NCBI GenBank assembly: GCA_902559035.1 | Contig: CACEGG010000001.1 | Location: 124,001-188,000 of the forward strand | DNA: 64,000 bases | Reading direction: 5' to 3' | DNA from: an uncultured Bacteroidota bacterium | Lineage (GTDB): Bacteria; Bacteroidota; Bacteroidia; Flavobacteriales; Flavobacteriaceae | Shown: positions 33,157-42,601 of the stretch, one piece after another | How positions within the stretch are numbered: position 1 is the first letter of the stretch | Layout: every line of letters starts with the position of its first letter | The notes under the pieces: generated by a model | Database searches by the model: none | The model's input: only the letters and a program-made list of their open reading frames with translations | What the model was told of the DNA's origin: nothing | Program-made: the position numbers and the translations under genes

Positions 33157-33774
33157 TTAAAAGTAATAAGAAATTCCAAGAAGATATAGTTTGCCTTGAG
33201 TTGAGACATATTGATTCTTTTCCCCAATTTGATTTTCCATAAATTTGATTTCATTTTTAGTAAAACTCCTTTCAGCCCTAACATCAACTTCAATATTCCC
33301 AAATTTTACTCCAATACCATATTGAAGGCCAGTTTTGAACTTGTTTTTTAGATCATCTATTTTTAAGCTCTCAAACTCAACTTTCCCGATATATTCAAAT
33401 CTTGGTCCAGCAAAAATATTTATAAGATTATAAAACTTATAGCCTAACATTACTGGAATATCAATTTTGTTCTGAGAAAAATCAGTGATTATATTTTCAG
33501 TTTTTACAAGTACATAAGGTATGTTATAGGAATTTTTAATTTTTGAGTATGTAAGTTCGGGTCTAATAAAAAAATTTCCTAAAGAAAGCTTAATAAAACC
33601 TCCAATGTGTGCACCATTTCTAGATTCAAAAATATTTATAGCATTATCAATAGATTCTATTTCTGCATTAAGATTGATATTACTGTTAAAATTTATTCCA
33701 CCTTTAACACCATATTCAAATTGAGAAAACAAATTGAAAGAAATAAGTAAAATAATCACATTATAAAATTTCAT
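33157..33774 (-). CDS. PorT-like outer-membrane beta-barrel protein
   Basis: A 205-residue small barrel of the PorT/outer-membrane beta-barrel family. It has a signal peptide (FYNVIILLISFNLFSQ), the N-terminal strand FEYGVKGGINFNSNINLN, alternating strands (IGGFIKLSLGNFFIRPELTY, YKFYNLINIFAGPRFEYIGK) and the C-terminal YLLGISYYF, which ends in an aromatic residue for barrel assembly. PorT itself works in type IX secretion, but this could be any of its many paralogues. The stop is adjacent to the FKBP stop, with no intervening base. Confidence 0.8.
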   Translation of the reverse strand: MKFYNVIILLISFNLFSQFEYGVKGGINFNSNINLNAEIESIDNAINIFESRNGAHIGGFIKLSLGNFFIRPELTYSKIKNSYNIPYVLVKTENIITDFSQNKIDIPVMLGYKFYNLINIFAGPRFEYIGKVEFESLKIDDLKNKFKTGLQYGIGVKFGNIEVDVRAERSFTKNEIKFMENQIGEKNQYVSTQGKLYLLGISYYF

Positions 33775-34728
33775 TTATTTTCTTTTAATAACTTTTAAGC
33801 AAGAAGTGATAATGGCCTGAGAATCAATACCATATTTTTCCATTAATTGTTTAGGAGTTCCTGATTCACCAAAAGTATCATTTGTTGCTACAAATTCTTG
33901 GGGAACCGGATCGTTTTCAACTAAAACTCTAGAGATGCTTTCACCTAGTCCGCCTAAGTAATTATGTTCTTCAGCAGATACTACGCATCTAGTTTTAGCA
34001 ACGGATTTTAGAATAGCATTAGTGTCTAAAGGCTTAATGGTATGAATATTTATTACTTCAGCAGAAATACCTTTTTCTAACAGAATCTTAGAAGCTTCAA
34101 TAGCTTCCCAAACCAAATGACCTGTAGCTACTATAGTAACGTCATTTCCTTCAATCATATGAACAGCTTTTCCAATTTCAAAAGTTTGATTTTGATCGGT
34201 AAAAACAGGTACAGCTGGTCTTCCAAACCTTAAATAAACTGGACCAAAATAATCTGCAATAGCTATTGTAGCTGCTTTAGTTTGATTATAATCACAGGTG
34301 TTAATTACTACCATTCCTGGAAGCATTTTCATAAGCCCAATATCTTCAAGAATTTGATGAGTTGCTCCATCCTCTCCTAGTGTAACTCCAGCATGAGACG
34401 CACAAATTTTAACATTTTTTCCTGAATAAGCGATTGATTGACGAATTTGATCATAAACTCTTCCAGTTGAAAAATTTGCAAAAGTGCCTGTAAATGGAAT
34501 TTTTCCTCCAATTGTAAGTCCAGCTGCAATACCCATCATATTAGCTTCAGCTATACCTACCTGGAAAAATCTTTCGGGATTTTCTTCAATAAATTTATTC
34601 ATTTTTAAAGATCCTATAAGGTCTGCACAAAGTGCAACGACGTTGGGGTTTGTGCGTCCTAACTCAGCTAATCCAGCTCCAAATCCACTTCTGGTATCTT
34701 TTTTTTCTGTGTACGTATAATTTTTCAT
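33775..34728 (-). CDS. Transketolase, C-terminal subunit
   Basis: The 317-residue second half of a split transketolase: pyrimidine-binding domain (FGAGLAELGRTNPNVVALCA, QVGIAEANMMGIAAGLTIGG, with the catalytic Glu) and the C-terminal domain (AKTRCVVSAEEHNYLGGLGE). It transfers two-carbon units between sugar phosphates of the pentose phosphate pathway with thiamine diphosphate. It lies 12 bp after the N-terminal subunit gene. The two-gene form is common in Bacteroidota and archaea. DXS-like paralogues are excluded by length and motifs. Confidence 0.92.
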   Translation of the reverse strand: MKNYTYTEKKDTRSGFGAGLAELGRTNPNVVALCADLIGSLKMNKFIEENPERFFQVGIAEANMMGIAAGLTIGGKIPFTGTFANFSTGRVYDQIRQSIAYSGKNVKICASHAGVTLGEDGATHQILEDIGLMKMLPGMVVINTCDYNQTKAATIAIADYFGPVYLRFGRPAVPVFTDQNQTFEIGKAVHMIEGNDVTIVATGHLVWEAIEASKILLEKGISAEVINIHTIKPLDTNAILKSVAKTRCVVSAEEHNYLGGLGESISRVLVENDPVPQEFVATNDTFGESGTPKQLMEKYGIDSQAIITSCLKVIKRK

Positions 34729-34740
34729 TTAATTAAAGAT

Positions 34741-35580
34741 TTAATAGTCACCAATTGTTTCTTTATTTTGTGAAAGAGCAGATTTTAATTGCTCGTCGTT
34801 AGGTGCTTTACCATGCCAAGCATGGGTGTGCATCATAAAATCCACTCCATTACCCATCATAGTTTTTAACAAAACACAAATTGGTTTACCTTTTCCTGTC
34901 ATTGATTTTGCTTTTTCCATTCCCTTTAAAACATCCTCAATATTGTTACCATTTTCAATTTCAATAACTTGCCAATCAAATGCTTCAAATTTTGTCTTAA
35001 TACTACCCATAGGTAAAACATCATCAGTTGATCCATCTATTTGCTTTCCATTTAAATCTACAGTGGCAATTAAGTTATCAATTTTTTTTGCAGATGCATA
35101 CATTATTGCTTCCCAATTTTGACCCTCCTGTAGTTCACCGTCTCCGTGAAGAGAATATATTAAATTTTTATCCTTGTTGAGTTTTTTAGCTTCTGCTGCT
35201 CCAATTGCAACGGAGAGTCCCTGTCCCAAGGATCCTGATGCAATTCTAACACCCGGAAGGCCTTCGTGAGTTGTTGGGTGGCCTTGCAACCTTGAGTTTA
35301 ATACTCTAAAAGTATTTAATTCATCTACTGGAAAATATCCAGTTCTAGCCAATACACTATATAAGACTGGAGAAATATGTCCATTGGATAAAAAGAAAAT
35401 ATCTTCATCTTTTCCATTCATTTCAAAATTGTCTTTTCTATTCATGATTTTACAGTACAAAGCCACCAAAAATTCTGTGCATCCAAGGGAACCACCAGGG
35501 TGACCAGAATTTACCTTGTGAACCATTCTTAGAATGTCTCTTCTTACTTGAGTAGTTAACTCATCTAGTGTATAATTCAT
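34741..35580 (-). CDS. Transketolase, N-terminal subunit
   Basis: The 279-residue diphosphate-binding half of the split transketolase. The TPP/Mg motif is YSLHGDGELQEGQNWEAIMY with the Asn in NLIATVDLN; HKVNSGHPGGSLGCTEFLV and LQGHPTTHEGLPGVRIASGS provide conserved His residues, and MHTHAWHGKAPND a late one. It starts 18 bases from its -7 box and is co-transcribed with the C-terminal subunit. Confidence 0.93.
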   Translation of the reverse strand: MNYTLDELTTQVRRDILRMVHKVNSGHPGGSLGCTEFLVALYCKIMNRKDNFEMNGKDEDIFFLSNGHISPVLYSVLARTGYFPVDELNTFRVLNSRLQGHPTTHEGLPGVRIASGSLGQGLSVAIGAAEAKKLNKDKNLIYSLHGDGELQEGQNWEAIMYASAKKIDNLIATVDLNGKQIDGSTDDVLPMGSIKTKFEAFDWQVIEIENGNNIEDVLKGMEKAKSMTGKGKPICVLLKTMMGNGVDFMMHTHAWHGKAPNDEQLKSALSQNKETIGDY

Positions 35581-35597
35581 TGTGAAATTTTATAAAA

Positions 35598-35628
35598 TAA
35601 ATTTAGATATATACTGAACTAATACAAA
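35598..35628 (-). promoter_or_regulatory. Promoter of the transketolase genes
   Basis: On the minus strand, TTTG (35628-35625), a 19-base spacer and TAAATTTA (35605-35598), which matches TAnnTTTG except for the last base. It lies 17 bases before the ATG. Confidence 0.55.
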
Positions 35629-35698
35629 CAAAATTTGATAAATAAATACATTTTTAATTAACAATTAATAATAGATTATTTTAATAACTCGATATCGT

Positions 35699-35706
35699 TA
35701 TCTTTG
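35699..35706 (+). promoter_or_regulatory. -7 box (TATCTTTG) for tgt
   Basis: An exact TAnnTTTG match whose last base is 10 bases before the tgt ATG, giving a very short leader. No clear TTTG at -33. Confidence 0.5.
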
Positions 35707-35716
35707 AAATCATAAT

Positions 35717-36847
35717 ATGAAATTCTCACTAGAACACACTGACCCAAGGACAAAAGCTAGGGCTTGTAAAATTAAAACTGATCATGGGACAATTAACACT
35801 CCGATTTTTATGCCTGTTGGTACAGCTGCTACTGTTAAAGGTATTGATCAAAAGGTTTTAAAAAACGAGATTAACCCTGATATAATTTTAGCTAACAACT
35901 ATCATTTATACTTACGACCAGGTCCGGAAGTTATATCAAATGCTGGGGGTATTCATAAGTTTATGAATTGGAAATCACCTATATTGACTGATAGTGGAGG
36001 CTATCAAGTTTATTCACTTTCTGCAAATAGAAAAATAAAAGAAGAGGGAGTTAAATTTAAATCTCATATTGATGGTTCTTATCATTTTTTTACACCTGAA
36101 AGAGCTATTAGTATTCAACAATCAATTGGTGCAGATATAATCATGGCATTTGATGAATGCACCCCTTATCCATGCGATTATAATTATGCAAAAAAATCTA
36201 TGCATATGACTCACAGGTGGTTAAAAAGATGTTTCAATGAATTTAATAGTAATGATCCTATTCATGGCTATTCTCAAACCCTGTTTCCCATTGTTCAAGG
36301 AAGTGTTTACAAAGATCTTAGAATTCAGTCTGCTGAATACATTGCTGAAACAAATGCTTTAGGAAATGCAATTGGTGGTTTATCAGTTGGAGAACCCGCA
36401 GAGGAAATGTATGCTATGACAGAAGTTGTATGTAATGTGTTACCAGTAAATAAACCAAGATATTTAATGGGTGTGGGGACTCCTATAAATTTACTTGAAA
36501 ATATTTCTTTAGGAGTTGATATGTTTGATTGTGTTATGCCAACTAGAAATGCCAGAAACGGGATGTTGTTTACAGCACATGGAACAATAAATATTAAAAA
36601 TGAAAAATGGAAAAATGACTTTAGTAATATTGATGATGGTAATCATTCTTATGTTGACAGTTATTATTCAAAAGCATATTTGAGACATTTGTTTACTGTA
36701 AAAGAGTCTGTAGGCAGACAAATCGCTACAATTCATAACTTAGCATTTTATATGTGGTTAGTAAGAGAGGCACGAACTCATATTATTGAAGGTGATTTTC
36801 TTGAATGGAAAAACTTAATGGTTAAACAAATGAGCAATAAATTATAA
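35717..36847 (+). CDS. tgt: Queuine tRNA-ribosyltransferase, zinc-ligand-less form
   Basis: Tgt exchanges guanine-34 for the queuine precursor preQ1 in GUN-anticodon tRNAs. The 376-residue TIM-barrel protein has LTDSGGYQVYSLSANRKI (general-base Asp), GNAIGGLSVGEPAEEMYAMT and GVDMFDCVMPTRNARNGMLF (nucleophile Asp). The usual CxCxxC zinc site before YLRHLF is replaced by DDGNHSYVDSYYSKAYLRHLF with no Cys; the His remains. I recall the same change in other flavobacterial Tgt proteins. The 2-bp gap to the permease start suggests co-transcription. Confidence 0.95.
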   Translation: MKFSLEHTDPRTKARACKIKTDHGTINTPIFMPVGTAATVKGIDQKVLKNEINPDIILANNYHLYLRPGPEVISNAGGIHKFMNWKSPILTDSGGYQVYSLSANRKIKEEGVKFKSHIDGSYHFFTPERAISIQQSIGADIIMAFDECTPYPCDYNYAKKSMHMTHRWLKRCFNEFNSNDPIHGYSQTLFPIVQGSVYKDLRIQSAEYIAETNALGNAIGGLSVGEPAEEMYAMTEVVCNVLPVNKPRYLMGVGTPINLLENISLGVDMFDCVMPTRNARNGMLFTAHGTINIKNEKWKNDFSNIDDGNHSYVDSYYSKAYLRHLFTVKESVGRQIATIHNLAFYMWLVREARTHIIEGDFLEWKNLMVKQMSNKL

Positions 36848-36849
36848 GT

Positions 36850-37917
36850 TTGAAAATCCTAGATTTTTATATAATCAAAAAATACTTGATAACATTTGCT
36901 GCAATGTTATTACTATTTATACCCATTGGTATTCTAGTTGATCTTTCAGAGAAAATAGATAAATTAAATGAATTTGATGTTCCTTTAAACGAAATTGTAG
37001 ATTATTATTTAAATTTTGTTTGGTATTTTGGAAATACTCTTTATCCAATTTTTGTTTTCTTGGCTGTTATTTGGTTTACATCAAAAATTGCTAATGATTC
37101 TGAAATAATAGCCATTCTTAGCTCTGGAATATCATTTAATAGATATCTCAAACCTTTCATGATTTCCTCTTTAATAATTGCAGTATTTGCACTTTTTTCG
37201 GGTATGTTTATAGTTCCTGAAAAGAATAAGAATTATAATGAATTTCAATATAAGTATCTTAAAAAGTCTAGGGAAACATCCAAAATATATAAACAGGTAA
37301 ACGAAAACGATTTTATATATGTAAGCAGTTATAACCCAACTAGACAATTAGCATATGATTTTTCCTATGAAAATTTTGAAAATAATTCTTTAAAATATAA
37401 AATTACAGCTCGAAATATTAGATGGGTTGAACAAGATAGTATTTACAGAATGACAGATTATTTCAAAAGAAGTTTTTTAGGTAATAAGCAGTTTATAGAA
37501 AAAAAGAGATTGAAAGACACAATTTTTTCATTTAGAATTGATGAGCTTTCAACGCTAAATTATATGGCAGAAACCCAAAACTTTTTTGAATTAAATAAAT
37601 TTATCAATCAAGAAATTAAAAGCGGATCACCTTTAATTAATAATCATTTACTGGTTAGACACAAGAGATGGAGTATTCCTTTTTCGACATTTGTTTTAAC
37701 TCTTTTAGCTGTTTCAGTATCATCATTTAAAAGAAGAGAGGGAATGGGAATAAACCTTGCATTTGGAATTATTACAGCTTTTACTTTTGTTTTTTTTGAT
37801 AAGTTTTTTGCTGTTATGGTTAATAAATCAAATTTATCTCCAATACTAGGAGCGTGGATTCCTAATTTTATTTTTTTAATTCTTGCTCTATATTTTCTAA
37901 AGAATGCAAAAAAATAA
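36850..37917 (+). CDS. LptF/LptG family permease
   Basis: A 355-residue permease of the LptFG type, which with LptB and LptC extracts lipopolysaccharide from the inner membrane. Membrane helices lie at about 15-37 (LITFAAMLLLFIPIGILVD), 60-78, 98-120 and three near the end (FSTFVLTLLAVSVSSFKRRE, FGIITAFTFVFFDKFFAV). A periplasmic beta-jellyroll separates them. The start is TTG (KILDFYIIKKYL matches the family N-terminus). It overlaps the transporter gene behind it by 14 bases. LptF or LptG is not distinguishable. Confidence 0.9.
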   Translation: MKILDFYIIKKYLITFAAMLLLFIPIGILVDLSEKIDKLNEFDVPLNEIVDYYLNFVWYFGNTLYPIFVFLAVIWFTSKIANDSEIIAILSSGISFNRYLKPFMISSLIIAVFALFSGMFIVPEKNKNYNEFQYKYLKKSRETSKIYKQVNENDFIYVSSYNPTRQLAYDFSYENFENNSLKYKITARNIRWVEQDSIYRMTDYFKRSFLGNKQFIEKKRLKDTIFSFRIDELSTLNYMAETQNFFELNKFINQEIKSGSPLINNHLLVRHKRWSIPFSTFVLTLLAVSVSSFKRREGMGINLAFGIITAFTFVFFDKFFAVMVNKSNLSPILGAWIPNFIFLILALYFLKNAKK

Positions 37918-38788
37918 GTTAAAAAGTTTAATCCACTTTCATTTTATAGTATTCATTTTTGGATTTACTGCAATTTTAGGCTCTCTAATATCGATTGATT
38001 CATTATCATTGGTATGGTATAGAATGTCAATTGCTTTTGTAGTACTTTTAATTTTATCTATTATTCTAAGGATAAATATTTTTGTATCAAAAATCCTTCT
38101 TTTAAAAATGTTATTTGCTGGAGTTTTAATTGCTCTACATTGGATTACTTTTTTCAAAGCAATTAAAGTTTCAAACGTCTCTATTACTTTATCAGTACTT
38201 TCTTTAGGTGCATTTTTTACATCATTTTTAGAACCATTTTTTTATAAAAGAAAAATTATTAAGTATGAGGTTATTCTTGGTGTTATTGTAGTAATAGGAA
38301 TGTCATTAATTTTCAGGTCTCAATTATATTACCTAGAAGGAATAATTTATGCACTAATTTCTGTTTTTTTAAGTGTTGTTTTTTCTTTATTAAATGGAAA
38401 ATTAATTTCAGAATCATCGGCTTTAATTATATCAATTTATGAGTTACTTGGAGGTGTAATATTAATTTCACTAGTTCTCTTTATGATAGATGGTTTCAGT
38501 GAAAATTTTTTTAAAATTAATGATTCAGATATGTTATGGCTTTTAATTCTGGGTATCATTTGTACAGCTTATGCATATGTTGTTTCTGTGGATGTATTAA
38601 AACATTTAACCCCATATTCAACTATGATTTCAATAAATATGGAACCAGTTTACGGTATAGTTTTAGCTATATTAATTTTAGGTGAAAACAATGAATTATC
38701 TCTTGAATTTTACTTAGGATTTTTATTAATTTTCATCTCTGTGATATTGAACGGAATCATCAAATTAAATAAAAAAAAGAAAATATAA
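37904..38788 (+). CDS. EamA/DMT-family transporter
   Basis: A 294-residue, ten-helix drug/metabolite transporter with two EamA repeats (about 8-140 and 150-288). Family-type stretches are LISIDSLSLVWYRMSIAFVV and SNVSITLSVLSLGAFFTSFL in the first half, and LTPYSTMISINMEPVYGIVL in the second. The substrate is unknown. Overlap of 14 bases with the LptF/G gene implies translational coupling with tgt and the permease. Confidence 0.88.
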   Translation: MQKNKLKSLIHFHFIVFIFGFTAILGSLISIDSLSLVWYRMSIAFVVLLILSIILRINIFVSKILLLKMLFAGVLIALHWITFFKAIKVSNVSITLSVLSLGAFFTSFLEPFFYKRKIIKYEVILGVIVVIGMSLIFRSQLYYLEGIIYALISVFLSVVFSLLNGKLISESSALIISIYELLGGVILISLVLFMIDGFSENFFKINDSDMLWLLILGIICTAYAYVVSVDVLKHLTPYSTMISINMEPVYGIVLAILILGENNELSLEFYLGFLLIFISVILNGIIKLNKKKKI

Positions 38789-38805
38789 TCTTTATTAATT
38801 ATTTA

Positions 38806-38813
38806 TATATTTG
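38806..38813 (+). promoter_or_regulatory. -7 box (TATATTTG) for accA
   Basis: An exact TAnnTTTG match 15 bases before the accA ATG at 38829. It lies within the track's first codons for accA, supporting the later start. No TTTG at -33. Confidence 0.5.
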
Positions 38814-38828
38814 AATACATTTTTTAAT

Positions 38829-39782
38829 ATGGAATACTTAGATTTTGAAGCTCCTTTAAAAGAACTTGAGGAACAGTTAGCAGAGTGCAAATTAATTGGG
38901 GATAAGAGTGAAGTTGATGTTTCTGAAACTTGTGAAAAGCTGCTAAAAAAAATAGAATCCACCAAAAAAGATATCTATAAAAATATTACTCCTTGGCAAA
39001 GAGTTCAGTTATCAAGACACCCTTCACGACCTTATACTTTAGATTATATTCAAGCATTGACAAATGGTTCTTTCTTGGAACTTCATGGTGATCGAAATAT
39101 TAGTGATGATAAAGCTATGATAGGTGGATTTGGTAAAATAAATGATCAATCTTTTTTGTTTATTGGGCAACAAAAAGGATTTAATACCAAGACTAGACAA
39201 TATAGAAACTTTGGAATGGCAAATCCTGAGGGTTACCGTAAAGCATTAAGATTAATGAAATCTGCAGAGAAATTTGATATACCCATAGTTACTTTAATTG
39301 ATACTCCAGGTGCTTTTCCTGGATTAGAAGCTGAAGAAAGAGGTCAGGGTGAAGCTATAGCAAGAAATATTTTTGAAATGTTCAATTTAAGAACTCAGAT
39401 AATTTCAATAGTTATTGGTGAGGGAGCGTCTGGTGGTGCTCTGGGTATCGCTATTGGTGATCATGTTATGATGTTAGAAAATACCTGGTATTCTGTTATT
39501 TCACCTGAATCATGCTCTTCAATTTTATGGAGAAGTTGGGATTATAAAGAAAAGGCAGCTGAATCATTAAAATTGACACCCAACGATATGAAAAGAAATC
39601 ATCTAATTGATAAAATTATTAACGAACCTGTAGGCGGTGCTCATAATGATAGAGAGAAAATTTTTAAATCTGTAAAAAAAGCAATACTTAATTCGTATTC
39701 AATCTTATCAGAAAAGAATATAGATCAATTAATTTCTGAAAGAATGAATAAGTTCACTTCAATGGGTGTTTTTGATGGCTAA
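38829..39782 (+). CDS. accA: Acetyl-CoA carboxylase carboxyltransferase subunit alpha
   Basis: AccA forms, with AccD, the carboxyltransferase that makes malonyl-CoA for fatty acid synthesis. The 317-residue protein has the N-terminal helix [20 protein letters not shown], then [20 protein letters not shown], the crotonase-like core ([40 protein letters not shown]) and [21 protein letters not shown] use the ATG at 38829. accB, accC and accD are not in the window. Confidence 0.96.
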   Translation: MEYLDFEAPLKELEEQLAECKLIGDKSEVDVSETCEKLLKKIESTKKDIYKNITPWQRVQLSRHPSRPYTLDYIQALTNGSFLELHGDRNISDDKAMIGGFGKINDQSFLFIGQQKGFNTKTRQYRNFGMANPEGYRKALRLMKSAEKFDIPIVTLIDTPGAFPGLEAEERGQGEAIARNIFEMFNLRTQIISIVIGEGASGGALGIAIGDHVMMLENTWYSVISPESCSSILWRSWDYKEKAAESLKLTPNDMKRNHLIDKIINEPVGGAHNDREKIFKSVKKAILNSYSILSEKNIDQLISERMNKFTSMGVFDG

Positions 39783-39885
39783 TCCCGTAGATATCAACAT
39801 TTTTTTATACTTATTAACAACAGGCTGTTTGTTTAAACTTTATTAAAAATAGTATTTTCATTTAATGTTTTTTTAGATTCGTTAT

Positions 39886-41403
39886 ATGGAGAAAGTTAAG
39901 CCATCATTTGAGAGATCTTTTAAATCCCCTCAGGTAGTGCCTTTTGAAAAAGGAAAGTTACCACCACAAGCCATAGATTTAGAAGAAGTTGTATTAGGTG
40001 CAATGATGATTGATAAGAAAGGTGTAGACGCAGTTATAGATATTTTACATTCTGAAGCGTTCTATAAAGAATCTCACCAATATATTTTTCAAAGTATTGT
40101 TAAATTATTTGAAAATACTGAACCTATTGATTTATTAACTGTTTCATCCAAATTAAAATCTGATGGTAAACTTGAAAAAGCTGGTGGTGAGTATTATTTG
40201 GTTCAATTAACTCAAAAAGTTTCTTCATCAGCTCATATTGAGTATCATGCCAGAATTATTTTACAAAAATATATTCAGAGAAGTTTAATAAGAATCTCAA
40301 CTGAAATAATTGAAGAATCTTATGACGAAACTAAAGATGTTTTTAATTTACTTGATAAAGCTGAATCTAAATTATATGATGTTACACAGGGTAATATCAA
40401 AAAGTCAACTGAAACTGCTCAAAGTTTAGTTATACAAGCTAAAAAGAAAATAGAGGAAATTTCAAATAAAGACGGTTTAAGTGGAATTCCCTCAGGATTT
40501 TCAGAACTAGATAAGTTAACATCTGGCTGGCAGCCAAGTGATTTAGTAATAATTGCTGCAAGACCAGGGATGGGTAAAACCGCGTTAACTTTATCAATGG
40601 CCAGAAATATGGCAGTTGCTCAAAATATACCAATAGCATTCTTTTCTTTAGAAATGTCCTCAATTCAATTAATTACAAGATTAATCTCATCAGAGACTGG
40701 ACTATCCTCTGAGAAACTTAGAACAGGAAATCTAGAAAAATTTGAATGGGAGCAATTAAATGTAAAAGTTTCAGCATTAGAAAATGCCCCTCTTTTTATT
40801 GATGATACTCCATCATTATCAATTTTTGATTTAAGAGCCAAAGCTAGAAGATTATCTTCACAACATGATATTAAACTGATTGTTATTGATTATTTACAAC
40901 TTATGACAGCTGGAGGTTCTAATAAAAATGGAAATAGAGAACAAGAGATTTCGACAATATCAAGAAATTTAAAAGCTCTTGCTAAAGAATTAAATGTTCC
41001 TGTTATAGCATTATCTCAATTGTCTAGAGCAGTTGAAACTAGAGGAGGAAGTAAAAGACCAATATTATCAGACTTAAGAGAATCTGGAGCAATTGAGCAA
41101 GATGCTGATATAGTTTCTTTCATTTATAGACCAGAATATTATAAGATTGATGAATGGGATGATGAGGAACGAACTCCCTCTGCTGGTCAAGCTGAATTTA
41201 TTGTAGCGAAACACAGAAATGGAGGATTAAATAATATTAAGCTTAAATTTATCTCTAACCTTGGTAAGTTTGAGAATTTAGATAACTTCGAAACTCCATT
41301 CGAATATCAATCCAAAATCAATAAAGATGATTTAAAGGTTAATCCAGATCAAGCTTTTGAAAGCGGAGGATATAGAGAAGACAATGATGATATGCCTTTT
41401 TAA
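39886..41403 (+). CDS. dnaB: Replicative DNA helicase DnaB
   Basis: DnaB is the hexameric fork helicase. The 505-residue protein has an N-terminal primase-interaction domain (LEEVVLGAMMIDKKGVDAVI), Walker A IIAARPGMGKTALTLSMARN near residue 224, Walker B IKLIVIDYLQLM near 329, and the C-terminal SGAIEQDADIVSFIYRPEYY. No intein interrupts it. An upstream TAGATTCG (39874-39881) could be a variant -7 box only 4 bases before the ATG. It ends 7 bp from rplT. Confidence 0.96.
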   Translation: MEKVKPSFERSFKSPQVVPFEKGKLPPQAIDLEEVVLGAMMIDKKGVDAVIDILHSEAFYKESHQYIFQSIVKLFENTEPIDLLTVSSKLKSDGKLEKAGGEYYLVQLTQKVSSSAHIEYHARIILQKYIQRSLIRISTEIIEESYDETKDVFNLLDKAESKLYDVTQGNIKKSTETAQSLVIQAKKKIEEISNKDGLSGIPSGFSELDKLTSGWQPSDLVIIAARPGMGKTALTLSMARNMAVAQNIPIAFFSLEMSSIQLITRLISSETGLSSEKLRTGNLEKFEWEQLNVKVSALENAPLFIDDTPSLSIFDLRAKARRLSSQHDIKLIVIDYLQLMTAGGSNKNGNREQEISTISRNLKALAKELNVPVIALSQLSRAVETRGGSKRPILSDLRESGAIEQDADIVSFIYRPEYYKIDEWDDEERTPSAGQAEFIVAKHRNGGLNNIKLKFISNLGKFENLDNFETPFEYQSKINKDDLKVNPDQAFESGGYREDNDDMPF

Positions 41404-41410
41404 ATAAAAT

Positions 41411-41755
41411 TTATTTTACTTTATTAACTATTTCAGCAAAAGCATCAGGGTTATTCATGGCCATATCTGCTAAAACTTTTCTATTTAAATCTATGTTGTT
41501 AGATTTCAATTTACCCATTAATTCTGAGTATGAAAGACCGTGTAATCTAGCACCTGCATTAATTCTAGTAATCCATAATGCACGGAAAGTTCTTTTCTTA
41601 TTTTTTCTATCTCTGTAGGCGTATGTTAGTCCTTTTTCAACTGCATTTTTTGCAACAGTCCATACGTTTTTTCTTCTACCAAAGTATCCTTTGGCTTGTT
41701 TAAGAATTTTTTTTCTTCTTTGTCTTGAAGCTACTGAATTTACTGATCTTGGCAT
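41411..41755 (-). CDS. rplT: 50S ribosomal protein bL20
   Basis: bL20 is an early assembly protein of the 50S subunit and represses its own operon in other bacteria. The 114-residue protein opens [20 protein letters not shown] and contains [20 protein letters not shown] and [20 protein letters not shown]. It is last in thrS-infC-rpmI-rplT and separated from rpmI by an 80-base leader with repeated complementary segments. Confidence 0.97.
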   Translation of the reverse strand: MPRSVNSVASRQRRKKILKQAKGYFGRRKNVWTVAKNAVEKGLTYAYRDRKNKKRTFRALWITRINAGARLHGLSYSELMGKLKSNNIDLNRKVLADMAMNNPDAFAEIVNKVK

Positions 41756-41793
41756 TTTATTTAATTTTTTGGATTAGGTGTCACTATAATGAA

Positions 41794-41832
41794 CTTTAAA
41801 CCTTTTTCCTGGTTAAACTTTGTTTAAAAACC
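41794..41832 (-). promoter_or_regulatory. Possible alternating hairpin leader before rplT
   Basis: On the minus strand three related segments follow one another: GGTTTTTAAAC, GTTTAACC and GGTTTAAAG. The middle one can pair imperfectly with either neighbour. Because the gap between rpmI and rplT is unusually long here, an L20-type regulatory leader is possible. Pairing is imperfect and AT-rich, so confidence is low. Confidence 0.3.
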
Positions 41833-41835
41833 GTT

Positions 41836-42033
41836 TTATTTCAAACGTAATTGTCTTTTTATATTATCACTATCACTGTCATTAACAAGAGTTGAGTGAG
41901 TTAACTTGAGCTTTCTTTTTTTAGATTTTTTAGTCAAAATATGACTTTTAAAAGCATGTTTTCTTTTAATTTTACCTGTTCCAGTTACCTTAAATCTTTT
42001 TTTGGCACTAGATTTTGTTTTCATTTTAGGCAT
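41836..42033 (-). CDS. rpmI: 50S ribosomal protein bL35
   Basis: A 65-residue basic ribosomal protein, [20 protein letters not shown] then [20 protein letters not shown], the complete bL35 family pattern. It lies 22 bp after infC and 80 bp before rplT, the standard infC-rpmI-rplT order. Confidence 0.97.
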   Translation of the reverse strand: MPKMKTKSSAKKRFKVTGTGKIKRKHAFKSHILTKKSKKRKLKLTHSTLVNDSDSDNIKRQLRLK

Positions 42034-42055
42034 AACTTGTTAATTCTTAAATTAT

Positions 42056-42601
42056 TTATTTCTTTGGGGCAACAAACATAATCATTTTTTTTCCTTCCAT
42101 TGTAGGTAATGACTCAACTTTTCCATATTCTTCTAGTTCTTGAGCTAACTTTAATAATAATATTTGACCTTTTTCTTTAAAAATGATGGACCTTCCTTTA
42201 AAAAAAACATATGCTTTTAATTTAGCTCCTTCTTTTAAAAATTTTATTCCATGTTTCTTTTTAAACTCATAATCATGTTCATCTGTATTGGGTCCAAATC
42301 TAATTTCTTTAACTATAACTTTAGTAGATTTAGCTTTTAAAACCTTGTCTCTTTTCTTTTGTTCATACAAGAATTTTTTATAATCTATGATTTTACAGAC
42401 AGGAGGAGCAGCTTTTGGAGAAATTTCTACTAGATCAAGCTCAAGTTCCTTAGCCTTATCTAAACCGATCTGTAGTGGGTAGATGCCAACTTCAACGTTA
42501 TCACCCACCAATCTAATTTCGTTAGCTCTAATGTCCTCATTTATTTTATGAGGATTTTCTTTGATTATTCGAGCAGGTCTTCTGCTTCTTTTCCTTCTAA
42601 T
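42056..42601 (-). CDS. infC: Translation initiation factor IF-3, non-canonical start codon
   Basis: IF3 keeps subunits apart and checks start-codon choice. The track begins at a TTG (42511), inside the conserved [20 protein letters not shown]. The frame stays open upstream to the thrS stop and encodes [20 protein letters not shown], the normal basic IF3 N-terminus. No ATG, GTG or TTG occurs there; the only suitable codons are ATT (42601) or ATA (42607). ATT is the known infC start in E. coli and allows IF3 autoregulation, so I use it (181 residues). Other motifs are [20 protein letters not shown] and [14 protein letters not shown]. Confidence 0.9.
   Translation of the reverse strand: MRRKRSRRPARIIKENPHKINEDIRANEIRLVGDNVEVGIYPLQIGLDKAKELELDLVEISPKAAPPVCKIIDYKKFLYEQKKRDKVLKAKSTKVIVKEIRFGPNTDEHDYEFKKKHGIKFLKEGAKLKAYVFFKGRSIIFKEKGQILLLKLAQELEEYGKVESLPTMEGKKMIMFVAPKK

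Noticed and set aside
34826-35122. 98-residue ORF antisense to transketolase
   Set aside because: It is a shadow of a conserved gene with no promoter or recognisable domain.
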